Of a stretch of 33,110 bases of DNA, positions 24,713 through 32,007 are shown piece after piece. The notes beneath the pieces are model-generated. The model saw nothing but the letters and a program-made list of their open reading frames with translations, made no database searches and was not told the origin of the DNA. The stretch is from Bacillota bacterium (GTDB taxonomy: Bacteria > Bacillota > Limnochordia > DTU087). The position numbers and the translations under genes are program-made. The stretch is taken from assembly GCA_012519025.1 (NCBI GenBank), contig JAAYQZ010000020.1:1-33110 (forward strand), read 5' to 3'. Position 1 is the stretch's first letter. Each line of letters opens with the position of its first letter.

Positions 24713-25205
24713 TAAGGCTTTTAATGTCATGTCCTTCATGGATCAACAATTTTTCTCTCAAAAACCCTGCACCGCTTCGACATACTCCTATACCAGCCTG
24801 GGGCAATACCCGGTGGGTGGGAATAAAGTAAGCAACAGGGTTTTTTGATATGGCACTGCCTACAGCCCGCGCCCCTCCCGGTTTTCCCAATCGCACTGCC
24901 AGATCTTTGTAAGTTTTTATAGACCCGGCAGGAATTTGTCCAACAGCATCAAAAACAGCCCGTTGAAAAGGCGTGAAAGCCGTAAGATCCAAAACCATAT
25001 TGTGGCTGCCGGTCTGCAAAAAGTTTACTGTCTCATTTATGAGCATGTTGATCATGGGGTCAGAGGGTTTAAATTCAAAATAGCTCCTCAGGTTGATTAT
25101 ACTGTGTTCACCGTTTCCAAGAGCCAGATATTCCAACCCCAATGCCGAAAAAGCCGCACTTAGTGTATCGGTTTCTAAAAACTCTATAATTTGCTCAATC
25201 AACAC
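24699..25205 (-). CDS. MGMT homologue with catalytic Cys replaced by Thr
   Basis: The 168-aa protein has the two-part layout of O6-methylguanine-DNA methyltransferase: an N-terminal half of about 80 residues and the C-terminal DNA-binding domain (TPFQRAVFDAVGQIPAGSIKTYKDLA, GGARAVGSAISKNP). The active-site motif, normally P-C-H-R, reads IPTHRV; the codon is ACC, so the alkyl-accepting Cys is absent. Alkyltransferase-like (ATL) proteins also lack this Cys, usually having Trp or Ala, and flag lesions for nucleotide excision repair. This protein may act in that way, or the gene may be decaying. GTG start at 25205 has GGAGG seven bases upstream. It lies 28 bases behind a second MGMT-like gene that keeps the Cys. 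Confidence 0.88.
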   Translation of the reverse strand: MLIEQIIEFLETDTLSAAFSALGLEYLALGNGEHSIINLRSYFEFKPSDPMINMLINETVNFLQTGSHNMVLDLTAFTPFQRAVFDAVGQIPAGSIKTYKDLAVRLGKPGGARAVGSAISKNPVAYFIPTHRVLPQAGIGVCRSGAGFLREKLLIHEGHDIKSLRQRR

Positions 25206-25233
25206 CGTAAAACCTCCGGATGACTAAGATCGC

Positions 25234-25542
25234 TTACCATCCATGTTCATCCATATCGATCCGACCGTTGTTTAAGAATGTTATCCCCTCTTCTTCAAGC
25301 AAGCGGCGCTGATTCTCCTTGCCGCCGAAAATACCCCCGGGTGCCAGTCTTCCATCTTGGTACACCACCCTGTGGCAAGGGAGGTTGCGTTCCCGCGGGG
25401 CACTGCTCATAGCATAACCAACAATCCTAGCTGCACGAGGGTTCCCAAGCATCATAGCAATTTGGCCGTAAGTATAGACTTCTCCTGAAGGGATCTGTTC
25501 TACAATTTCATATACTTTTTCAAAGAAATTGCTTTTGCTCAT
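25234..25542 (-). CDS. Short MGMT-family protein with intact PCHR motif
   Basis: The 102-aa protein is only the C-terminal DNA-binding domain of the O6-alkylguanine methyltransferase family: VYEIVEQIPSGEVYTYGQIA, PRAARIVGYAM and LPCHRVVYQDGRL. The alkyl-acceptor Cys is present in PCHR. Proteins of this size are usually annotated as MGMT/ATL-like; whether they transfer alkyl groups without the N-terminal half is unclear. ATG at 25542 has a poor ribosome site (AGGGG about 13 bases upstream). It is the first of two adjacent MGMT-like genes, so the pair forms a small DNA-repair operon. Confidence 0.9.
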   Translation of the reverse strand: MSKSNFFEKVYEIVEQIPSGEVYTYGQIAMMLGNPRAARIVGYAMSSAPRERNLPCHRVVYQDGRLAPGGIFGGKENQRRLLEEEGITFLNNGRIDMDEHGW

Positions 25543-25683
25543 TTTTATATAATACCCCTACATCGCTGCCATAACCTGCATGGGAACAAATTCCCGTTCC
25601 CTTCAAGGCCGGCATTTTAGATCTCTTATATCTTGTATTCCTTACATGCGATGCCTCACCTGCAAGCCATCTGCAGTGGACAC

Positions 25684-25712
25684 TTAAAATGCCCTGATTG
25701 CTGTGGTATAAT
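25684..25712 (+). promoter_or_regulatory. Extended -10 promoter for the isomerase gene
   Basis: TGGTATAAT (25704-25712) is a perfect -10 box with an extended TGN element. The -35 box is weak (TTAAAA at 25684-25689, 17-base spacing). The start codon lies 35 bases downstream. Confidence 0.5.
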
Positions 25713-25746
25713 CGAATCAGTTGGAATTATACGGGAGGGTGTTAAA

Positions 25747-26622
25747 TTGCGACTATCTACTTCAACTAACATTTACGAAAAAGTTTGTTGGGGCAAAGAA
25801 GTGGTCCTTACCTGCGAGGACAGTATCACGGTTTGCTATAATGCAGGTTACCGAGTGCTGGATATGAACTTTGCCACCTACTCTAGAGGGACTTTGCCCA
25901 TGACTCAACCTGATTGGGAAGACTGGGTGAAACGTCAGAAGGAACATGGTGATTCCTACGGAATTGAGTTTTCGCAGGCCCATGCTCACTTCTATAACTG
26001 GGAAGGATTAACCGAAGAGGAAAAGCAGTGGAACGAAGAGTTAATCAGAAGATCCATTATCGGAGCTGGGTTAATGGGAGCAAACTGGCTTGTGATCCAT
26101 CCCGGCTCCGTAAAGGACGGGATTTGGTATTCACACGCCAAATCTTTAAAGATCAATGTAGAGGTCTTCAAAAAATATGGAGAGCTTGCTGCAAAGCACA
26201 ATGTTGGCATAGCCATTGAAAACATGATTGAAAGCGAAAATGCCCGCCGGTATGCCAGTTCCACAGAAGAGCTTTTAGAGCTAATTGACGTTTTAGACGA
26301 TCCACTCTTTGGGATATGCTGGGATTTTGGCCACGCCCATATGGCCGGAGTAAATCAAGTGGAGGCTTTAAAAGCCGTCGGCAAACATCTCAAAGCCATC
26401 CATGTGGCAGATAACCACGGCAAGAGAGATGATCACACAGCACCCTACTTCGGCACCATCGTTTGGGAACCGATTATGAGGGCTTTAACAGAAATAGGGT
26501 ATGAAGGCGATTTCACCTATGAGATACATAACTTCACCAACGGGCTGCCTCGGGGCATGCAAGAAACCGCCATCCGCTTCAGTTATGAATTGGGTATGTT
26601 TATGCTGAGCCTGGCCAAATAG
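25747..26622 (+). CDS. Sugar phosphate isomerase/epimerase-type TIM barrel protein (5)
   Basis: The 291-aa protein is a fifth xylose isomerase-like TIM barrel, away from the other four. Segments are IEFSQAHAHF, NWLVIHPGS, GIAIENMIE (Glu), GICWDFGHAHM (Asp and His), KAIHVADNHGKRDDH and FTYEIHN (Glu). The start is TTG at 25747, with GGGAGGG eight bases upstream; the frame is open to 25633, but that part contains the promoter. It is a single gene, divergent from the MGMT-like pair and convergent with the signalling operon. Substrate unknown. Confidence 0.87.
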   Translation: MRLSTSTNIYEKVCWGKEVVLTCEDSITVCYNAGYRVLDMNFATYSRGTLPMTQPDWEDWVKRQKEHGDSYGIEFSQAHAHFYNWEGLTEEEKQWNEELIRRSIIGAGLMGANWLVIHPGSVKDGIWYSHAKSLKINVEVFKKYGELAAKHNVGIAIENMIESENARRYASSTEELLELIDVLDDPLFGICWDFGHAHMAGVNQVEALKAVGKHLKAIHVADNHGKRDDHTAPYFGTIVWEPIMRALTEIGYEGDFTYEIHNFTNGLPRGMQETAIRFSYELGMFMLSLAK

Positions 26623-26633
26623 GGTGCTGGCCA

Positions 26634-26655
26634 AAAAGGCTTTCAGTCCGCCTTT
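26634..26655 (-). terminator. Terminator of the c-di-GMP-controlled signalling operon
   Basis: On the minus strand AAAGGC-GGACTGAAA-GCCTTT is followed by further T's (TTTTTGG). The stem overlaps the last codons and the TGA of the phosphatase gene. It ends the five-gene operon that starts at 31610. Confidence 0.65.
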
Positions 26656-27806
26656 AAGACCATAAGACTAATATCATCTGTTTGCATTTGACAGTGCTTC
26701 ATCACAGCGTTGACGAGACTATCACAAATACCGTCAGCGCTGTATTCTTTGTATTTCATCACAGTCCTTGCAATACCCCTCACCCCAAATGCCTGTTCAT
26801 GTTCGTTTCTGGCGTCTGAAAGTCCGTCAGTGAAAATGACCAGAATGTCGCCGCTGTCCAGTTTGACGCTGTGGCTTTGGTATTGGGCATCACTGCGACC
26901 GCCAAGGGCGATACCGTTCCCAGGCAAAACCCCTGATTTTCCTGCAGAACGTCTATAGATGACCGGTGGATTGTGGCCGGCGTTGGCATAGATGAGGGCT
27001 TTATGTACAGGGCTGTAGACACAATAAAACTGAGTCACAAAAGCCTGTACATCGGCTATTTCCCTAGTGAACTGTTTATTTAAAGCGGTTAAAATCTGGT
27101 GGGGAGGATTCATATCCTTGGCGAGCAGCCTAAATATTGTGCGAGCCATCAACATCAAAAAAGCTCCGGGCACCCCCTTACCCATGGCATCTGCCACCGT
27201 CAATCCAACACTATCGTTTGGATAGGTAAGTATATCGAGGTAATCTCCACCTAATTCATGGGCAGGTAGTGTGCGATAGGACAGAAAATTTTTACCTCCC
27301 AGTACGTCTAAAGGCGGCATTAACTGCCGTTGAATGAATTGCGTACTTTCCAATTCCCGTGCTACACGATTGGGCATGGGAGAGTCCTTCAAAACAATCA
27401 CATCAAAAAGCACCGTAAGCCGCGAACATAAGTTTTCCAGAAAGGCCATATCTGTATTTGAAAAGGGTAAAACCGACCAAAGGATAACAGCATTGTGGGA
27501 ATGGGTACCCCACAATGCCTCTGCCCGATAATAAAGACCACGGTGAAAACCACTAAAAGATCCGCGGGTGCTGAACACATGATCAGCTAATTCTTGATCC
27601 TTTTGAATCAGGTTTTCTCTGGATTCTTGCTGAAAAAATACTATTCGGGAAGCTGCGTCTCTAACATTAGGATGAGCCGACCATACACTAATTGCAAACA
27701 GGCCGAGCTCTTTCCCCAAATGTTCGCCCAGTACTGTGTAAGGGTCTTGGGACATTAAACATTTTTCATAGAGTTCTATCGCAAGATCTGGTACGGGAAC
27801 TGTCAT
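26643..27806 (-). CDS. SpoIIE/RsbU-type PP2C protein phosphatase with N-terminal GAF-like domain
   Basis: The 387-aa protein ends in a PPM-type serine phosphatase domain from about residue 155: HELGGDYLDI, TVADAMGKGVPGAFLM, YANAGHNPP, VIFTDGLSDARN and TDDISLMVL hold the metal-binding Asp residues. The first 150 residues look like a GAF-type sensor domain. There are no membrane segments. In partner-switching systems this enzyme dephosphorylates a STAS anti-anti-sigma factor so that it can bind the kinase; such a STAS protein and kinase are encoded in the same operon. ATG at 27806 has AGGAGG six bases upstream. It is the last of five genes, nine bases after the HD-GYP gene. Confidence 0.93.
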   Translation of the reverse strand: MTVPVPDLAIELYEKCLMSQDPYTVLGEHLGKELGLFAISVWSAHPNVRDAASRIVFFQQESRENLIQKDQELADHVFSTRGSFSGFHRGLYYRAEALWGTHSHNAVILWSVLPFSNTDMAFLENLCSRLTVLFDVIVLKDSPMPNRVARELESTQFIQRQLMPPLDVLGGKNFLSYRTLPAHELGGDYLDILTYPNDSVGLTVADAMGKGVPGAFLMLMARTIFRLLAKDMNPPHQILTALNKQFTREIADVQAFVTQFYCVYSPVHKALIYANAGHNPPVIYRRSAGKSGVLPGNGIALGGRSDAQYQSHSVKLDSGDILVIFTDGLSDARNEHEQAFGVRGIARTVMKYKEYSADGICDSLVNAVMKHCQMQTDDISLMVLKAD

Positions 27807-27815
27807 GGTATCCTC

Positions 27816-28826
27816 CTAAATCGAAGGGCCATCAAGCTTTCGCTTAACGAAATAGGTCATTTTTTGCAAGAGATCAACGGTATACCCCGGTTCCACTTTG
27901 TGTCCGTACATGTTTTGTTCTATCCGCACCACGGGCCGTGTAGGGAAGCCCTTGTTGGAACCAACAACCACCCCTGATTCACCGGTATTCAACTCCACCG
28001 GGGTTCCGACAGGATAAAACGAAACACATTTAATAAACCGCCTAATACATTCAGGATCAAATATCTCACCGCTTTTCCCCATTAAATATTCAATCACTTC
28101 TTCCATGGGATAGCGATTATTTGCCGAAAGGCGATCAAATACATTCGCCACGTGGATAATTCTTGCAAACTCATTGATTTCAGTCTGCTCAACTCTTCCG
28201 GGATAACCCGCCCCATCCCAACGTTCATGGTGATGTAATACGGGCTTTAACACAGCTGGCTCAACGGAACTTTTGCCCAAAAACTCCACACCTGCTTCCA
28301 CATGCTGCCTTGCTTGGTCTTCTGGCACGAACAAGTACCCAATATCATGCAAAAGCGCTGCCAAGGCCAACATCCGCAGGTCACTGCGGGGGTAATCGTA
28401 TTCGATGCCAAGGAGTACAGATAGAATTGCCACATTCACCGAATGACTGAAAAGTTCTTCATCAAAGGAACGCAGATCAACCAAATTAATCATAACATTA
28501 TCTTGGAGAAGAAGCTCATCAATGACTTTAATTAGAACCTCGTTTACCTTTTTTATCTCAAGATCCGCCCCGCCTTTAACTTGGGAAAGCACCTCCCGCG
28601 TTCCCGCTATGGCCTGCAGGCGAGTTTCATCACTTATAATGTCCTCAGCAACTACGTCCCGTCCGGTAGAGATATAGACTGCGGCAAAAGGATATTTCTT
28701 TAAATATTCTATATATCCTGCAGTTAGTGTGACACCTTGTCTCAGCAACACCTGACCCTGGTTTCCAATAATGGTTTTCCCCAGCACCATACCCGGTTCC
28801 AACTCATCTATGGAGACAATTTGCAA
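27816..28826 (-). CDS. HD-GYP domain protein, probable c-di-GMP phosphodiesterase
   Basis: The 336-aa protein has an N-terminal region of about 110 residues of the DUF3391-like type (LEPGMVLGKTIIG), an HD-GYP domain at about 115-260 and a C-terminal beta-rich tail (GVVVGSNKGFP). HD-GYP enzymes degrade c-di-GMP. The motif HHERWDGAGYP at about 200-210 is canonical. LLHDIGY at about 156-162 keeps the HD pair but has Tyr for the usual Lys, and HVANVFDRL near 225 has Asn where a metal-ligand Asp is usual (VADVFDAL). Activity is therefore probable but not assured. The start is TTG at 28826 with GGAG eight bases upstream. It is in the operon behind a c-di-GMP riboswitch, which suggests feedback. Confidence 0.9.
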   Translation of the reverse strand: MQIVSIDELEPGMVLGKTIIGNQGQVLLRQGVTLTAGYIEYLKKYPFAAVYISTGRDVVAEDIISDETRLQAIAGTREVLSQVKGGADLEIKKVNEVLIKVIDELLLQDNVMINLVDLRSFDEELFSHSVNVAILSVLLGIEYDYPRSDLRMLALAALLHDIGYLFVPEDQARQHVEAGVEFLGKSSVEPAVLKPVLHHHERWDGAGYPGRVEQTEINEFARIIHVANVFDRLSANNRYPMEEVIEYLMGKSGEIFDPECIRRFIKCVSFYPVGTPVELNTGESGVVVGSNKGFPTRPVVRIEQNMYGHKVEPGYTVDLLQKMTYFVKRKLDGPSI

Positions 28827-28859
28827 AGTCTCATCTCCTCACCTGTAAACACCCGGAGT

Positions 28860-29369
28860 TTACCCGGATTTTAAATCAGAACAAAGCACCAGTTTAGTCC
28901 CTCTACTTGATGTGCACAGGACAATTTCCCTAAAATACTGCATCATCACGAAAAATCCCGCACCCAGGGACGCAGTTGTGGAAAAACCTTTGCGAAAGAA
29001 TTTACACATTGGGCAATCAGGATGAAGTCCCTTTCCGCGATCAATCACATGGAAACGCGGCCCGACAGCATCAATATAGACTGATAGTGCCCCACCGGGT
29101 GTGTGCTTAACAACATTAGTAACTGCTTCAGTCAGGGCTAATAGAATTCGGGCACGTGCGGGATCTTTCCATAGAGAGAGGCGTTCTTTCAAATATTCGT
29201 CAACTAAATGGCGGGTGAGGGTAACATCGCTTTGCCCCCGAATAGGGAACATTACCACAGGCTTCTGTCGACCGTAGCGAGCTTCATATTCTTCGTGATC
29301 GATTATAATGACAGTACACTGTTCCCCGTTTGCAGATAATTCCTTCGAAGTGCCGCAACTACAACCCAT
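28860..29369 (-). CDS. RsbW/RsbT-like HATPase (anti-sigma factor-type serine kinase)
   Basis: The 169-aa protein has the GHKL ATP-binding fold of RsbW/SpoIIAB/RsbT kinases. EAVTN at 81-85 is the N box, DRGKG at 110-114 the G1 box, and STTASLGAGF (130-139) with SSRGTKLVL form the ATP lid and last strand. Such kinases phosphorylate a STAS partner or sequester a sigma factor or other target. Unusual Cys residues occur (MGCSCG at the start and CPMC at 119-122), which could hold a metal or respond to redox state. ATG at 29369 follows AGGAAA. The STAS gene lies directly upstream and HD-GYP downstream. No sigma factor gene is in the window, so the final target is unknown. Confidence 0.88.
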   Translation of the reverse strand: MGCSCGTSKELSANGEQCTVIIIDHEEYEARYGRQKPVVMFPIRGQSDVTLTRHLVDEYLKERLSLWKDPARARILLALTEAVTNVVKHTPGGALSVYIDAVGPRFHVIDRGKGLHPDCPMCKFFRKGFSTTASLGAGFFVMMQYFREIVLCTSSRGTKLVLCSDLKSG

Positions 29370-29412
29370 TTTCCTGCCCCCCGGCTGACTTCTTGTTGAT
29401 TATGGAAATTTT

Positions 29413-29718
29413 CTACCCTACCCCCATGATCTCCCTCACACCAATCAATGCAAGAATTTCCTCGATTTCGGCATTGTTGTTGTCTATGCTAACTGGGATA
29501 TCGCGTTTAGCAAATACCTTGTAGTAACCAATCAATTGGCCAATGCCGGTGGAGTCAATGAAATTCAAGCCATCCAAGGAAAAGGTGATATCGACAAGAT
29601 CGCGGGATTCGATTTGCTCCATAACTTGCTCCAAGATACTGCCTGTTGCCATATCCAATTCCCCCTCCAGGGCCAAGATTACGTGAGGGGGATTTTGGGC
29701 TATTTTCACTTTCAGCAT
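29413..29718 (-). CDS. STAS-domain anti-anti-sigma factor
   Basis: The 101-aa protein is a single STAS domain like SpoIIAA/RsbV. The phosphorylation site FIDSTGIG is present, with Ser56 as the predicted phospho-acceptor. In partner switching the unphosphorylated form binds the HATPase kinase and frees its target; the kinase phosphorylates it and the PP2C enzyme resets it. All three components are in this operon. ATG at 29718 is chosen because GGAG is seven bases upstream; a longer frame to 29754 would overlap the preceding FapA-like gene, whereas this start leaves an 11-base gap. Confidence 0.93.
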   Translation of the reverse strand: MLKVKIAQNPPHVILALEGELDMATGSILEQVMEQIESRDLVDITFSLDGLNFIDSTGIGQLIGYYKVFAKRDIPVSIDNNNAEIEEILALIGVREIMGVG

Positions 29719-29729
29719 ATTGACACTCC

Positions 29730-31610
29730 TCATCTCCACTCTTCTTGTGTCCATCTACCATCTTCAAACCGGAGTTCTATATTGCGCCTTTTCTCACTGA
29801 TACCCAGCTTTGCCCGACCTATGGCAAGGTAAGTGCCGGGGTGTAAAGTTCTTGCCCTGATCACCCCTCCTTCATCCACGGAAAGGAAGGTTTTAACTGT
29901 TTCATTTAGTCCGGCGGAATTAACTGTAATCGACGATGCTGCAAAGTAGGAGCCGCCTCGACAAGAGCCGGTTATGGTAATGTGAGAACCGGCGGTCATA
30001 GTACATCCATAGACTGAAGGCCCGGTAACCACGATACTGCCTGTAGCCTCTAAAGTGGCATTTTGGCAATAATAAACCTTAATATCTGCCGGAGTGCTGA
30101 AGAAGTCATCTAGATAACTACAGACTTTTTCCAGACAAGCTAGGCAGGTATCCAATTCCGTCACACATTTAATGTTTAAGGGATTGGCTCCAACAAAACG
30201 TTCGCTAGCAAGGTGTAAAATATCCCAAACTTCGGCCAAATCGCTTTTGCTGCCGACTCCATCCCCTGTAGGCAAAAGTTTTTGGAGACTCTGACACAAA
30301 TTGGGGATGTTGGCAAAACGCATTTCTAAGATAAGTTTGAGTAAGTAGCCGTCTCCTCGCAATCTTAAATCGTCTATTGAAAAGCACGGTTGTGCTCTAA
30401 CTTGCAGGAATGCCTTTTGCAAGCTTTGTATTTCAGGGATAATTCGCCTTAAAAGGGCTACAATTTTCATGTGGTTTACTATTTCGCCACCTGCGCTGAC
30501 GCGGCCGCCAATCAGGTTCTTCTGTATGAACACGCTGCTGCCGGCAGTAAGATTGGCGTGATGTACACTGCCTTTTATCTCTGCAAGCCCCCCGGCTCTA
30601 ACACTCAACGATTCGGTAACATTGCCGGTGACAATCACATCTCCGGTGAATTCAATATTACCGGTGCCCACATCCACATCGGAGTAGATAACCAGCTCCG
30701 GTCTTACACACAGCCGTCCCCGCTCAAAGCACGGTCGGCCGGCAATATCTGCTACTGCGATGGTTCCTCCGCTAATGAGGCGGACACCCGATCCGACTAA
30801 AAAAGAAGCATGTTTAGGCTTTCTGGGTTCAATTGTTCTGCCGAAGACATCTGTCCCGGGCTTGCCTTCTACAGGCGGATGCCAATAACCCAATACCTCT
30901 CCGGCTTCAACGGAATTGATCCGGCCCCGATCCAATAAATCAACCCTATCGCTATCTTCGATCAGTATTTTCGTTGCCTTAAGATCGCAGGCCAGTTCGA
31001 TTCTGCCGTCCACGGGTGGTTTAGGAGGAATTCCAACTCCTATCAAGGTGCGGCAACTACTGCCCCTTGCGCAGGCCAGCACAACTTGCTCTGCATACAA
31101 TTCAGCTTTTATGCCCTGCCTTTCAGCTTCTGCAAACACTTCTGTTTCAACGATGGGTTCCGGAGGATATCGATAAACCTCCCGGGCCGCTGCAATTAGA
31201 TCTTCAACAGGCCCACTGTCATTGAGGTCATATTCTATCCCCGCCGCTGACTCAATTTTCAACCAAACTTCCATGTTATCTTTGGAAACACTGACATGGA
31301 AAGAGCTGTGGGGTGGTTCTTGTGTGATTTGAAAATCTATATCTCGAACGTCCTCTACAACAATTGGTCGTTCTGCGGGCTTTCCTTTGTATAAAACTCC
31401 CACCCGCCCGTCCTTACTTGATGTAATGGTAGGCCACTTACCGCCGGGACCCGGTTTTTCCATGACCAGCTCTCCGTTTACAATGGCAAGTGTACCATTT
31501 TTCCCCAGCGGCTTTGATTCACTTCCCTGCTGTTGCACACCGCTTTGACTTACTGATTTTTTCAGCCATTCATGCATGAGTTCCGTCAAATTAGAATCTC
31601 TTCCCGGCAT
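29730..31610 (-). CDS. FapA/DUF342-family protein, first gene of the c-di-GMP-controlled operon
   Basis: The 626-aa protein belongs to the FapA (flagellar assembly protein A, DUF342) family. Typical segments are PVEGKPGTDVFGRTI near 240 and a right-handed beta-repeat region from about 315 (VIYSDVDVGTGNIEFTGDVI, GLAEIKGSVHHANL, GSSVFIQKNLIGG). This is followed by a helical insertion and a second set of repeats (ATLEATGSIVVTG, GSHITITGSCRGG). The N-terminal 110 residues may be a separate beta domain. No signal peptide or membrane helix. The family is poorly understood; in Vibrio a member links the sugar PTS to flagellar assembly. ATG at 31610 has GGAGGG five bases upstream. It is preceded by a c-di-GMP-I riboswitch, pointing to a role in motility or biofilm switching. 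Confidence 0.88.
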   Translation of the reverse strand: MPGRDSNLTELMHEWLKKSVSQSGVQQQGSESKPLGKNGTLAIVNGELVMEKPGPGGKWPTITSSKDGRVGVLYKGKPAERPIVVEDVRDIDFQITQEPPHSSFHVSVSKDNMEVWLKIESAAGIEYDLNDSGPVEDLIAAAREVYRYPPEPIVETEVFAEAERQGIKAELYAEQVVLACARGSSCRTLIGVGIPPKPPVDGRIELACDLKATKILIEDSDRVDLLDRGRINSVEAGEVLGYWHPPVEGKPGTDVFGRTIEPRKPKHASFLVGSGVRLISGGTIAVADIAGRPCFERGRLCVRPELVIYSDVDVGTGNIEFTGDVIVTGNVTESLSVRAGGLAEIKGSVHHANLTAGSSVFIQKNLIGGRVSAGGEIVNHMKIVALLRRIIPEIQSLQKAFLQVRAQPCFSIDDLRLRGDGYLLKLILEMRFANIPNLCQSLQKLLPTGDGVGSKSDLAEVWDILHLASERFVGANPLNIKCVTELDTCLACLEKVCSYLDDFFSTPADIKVYYCQNATLEATGSIVVTGPSVYGCTMTAGSHITITGSCRGGSYFAASSITVNSAGLNETVKTFLSVDEGGVIRARTLHPGTYLAIGRAKLGISEKRRNIELRFEDGRWTQEEWR

Positions 31611-31675
31611 GTAATCCCTCCATTAAAAGAAAATACTTTCCACCAGCAGCGAAGCAACGGTGAAAAGCACCTTCT

Positions 31676-31755
31676 TGCAACTGGCTGGCATACACATTGC
31701 TGTGCTTAGCCCCTTTAGCTTTGCGTCCCAAGGTTTCCCCGGTTTGCCGAAATAT
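31676..31755 (-). promoter_or_regulatory. c-di-GMP-I (GEMM-I) riboswitch aptamer
   Basis: Read on the minus strand, the conserved core appears in order. GGCAAACC (31748-31741) leads into a hairpin CCGGGGAAACCTTGG (31742-31728) with a GAAA-type loop. GACGCAAAGC (31727-31718) follows, then GGGGCTAAG (31713-31705), a hairpin CACA-GCAA-TGTG with a GNRA loop (31704-31693), and ATGCCAGCCAG (31691-31681). This is the GEMM-I pattern, which binds c-di-GMP. It is followed by 65 bases to the FapA-like start. There GGTG-CTTTT-CACC and an alternative CACC...GGTG pairing before a T-rich stretch (TATTTTCTTTT) share the CACC segment and could form the switch. Whether c-di-GMP turns expression on or off cannot be read. 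Confidence 0.88.
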
Positions 31756-31878
31756 TTAATTGGCGGGATTATCCCCCATGAACCTCATCAACTTAAACAT
31801 TCCTGCAATAACTAGATAAATCCTTTTAAAAATGCCGGATTTCACGATTAATCCTTTGATTTCAAGATTACCCAGATT

Positions 31879-31907
31879 ATTATAGGGTCCTTTTACCAAT
31901 GATGCAA
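31879..31907 (-). promoter_or_regulatory. Sigma-A-type promoter upstream of the riboswitch
   Basis: On the minus strand TTGCAT (31907-31902) is followed after exactly 17 bases by a perfect TATAAT (31884-31879). Transcription would begin near 31872, about 115 bases before the aptamer. A weaker, closer alternative is TTGCAG (31808-31803) with GATAAT (31783-31778), 19-base spacing. Confidence 0.5.
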
Positions 31908-31936
31908 GCAAAATAACAGATTGTTTACCTGGAAGC

Positions 31937-31963
31937 TCAAGTTTCCGCGCCAGATGCCGATCT
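31937..31963 (+). promoter_or_regulatory. Sigma-D (sigma-28) flagellar promoter for the chemoreceptor gene
   Basis: TCAAGTTT (31937-31944), 11 bases, GCCGATCT (31956-31963) closely matches the flagellar/chemotaxis sigma-28 consensus TAAAGTTT-N11-GCCGATAA, with the exact spacing. It lies 44 bases before the start codon, on the coding strand of the chemoreceptor gene. Confidence 0.7.
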
Positions 31964-32007
31964 TATCAAAGGGGCGTTCATAAAACCATTTAAAGGAGAT
32001 ACCCACG

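Larger units (their letters stand above)
31611..32007. other. Divergent regulatory region between the signalling operon and the chemoreceptor gene
   Basis: These 397 bases hold no gene I can support. From left to right they contain the minus-strand ribosome site and expression platform (31611-31675), the c-di-GMP-I aptamer (31676-31755), a minus-strand sigma-A-type promoter (31879-31907), a plus-strand sigma-D promoter (31937-31963) and the GGAG ribosome site of the chemoreceptor gene (31995-31998). The minus-strand open frame at 31893-32162 is a shadow. The 120 bases between aptamer and promoter (31757-31878) show no clear structure. Confidence 0.7.
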
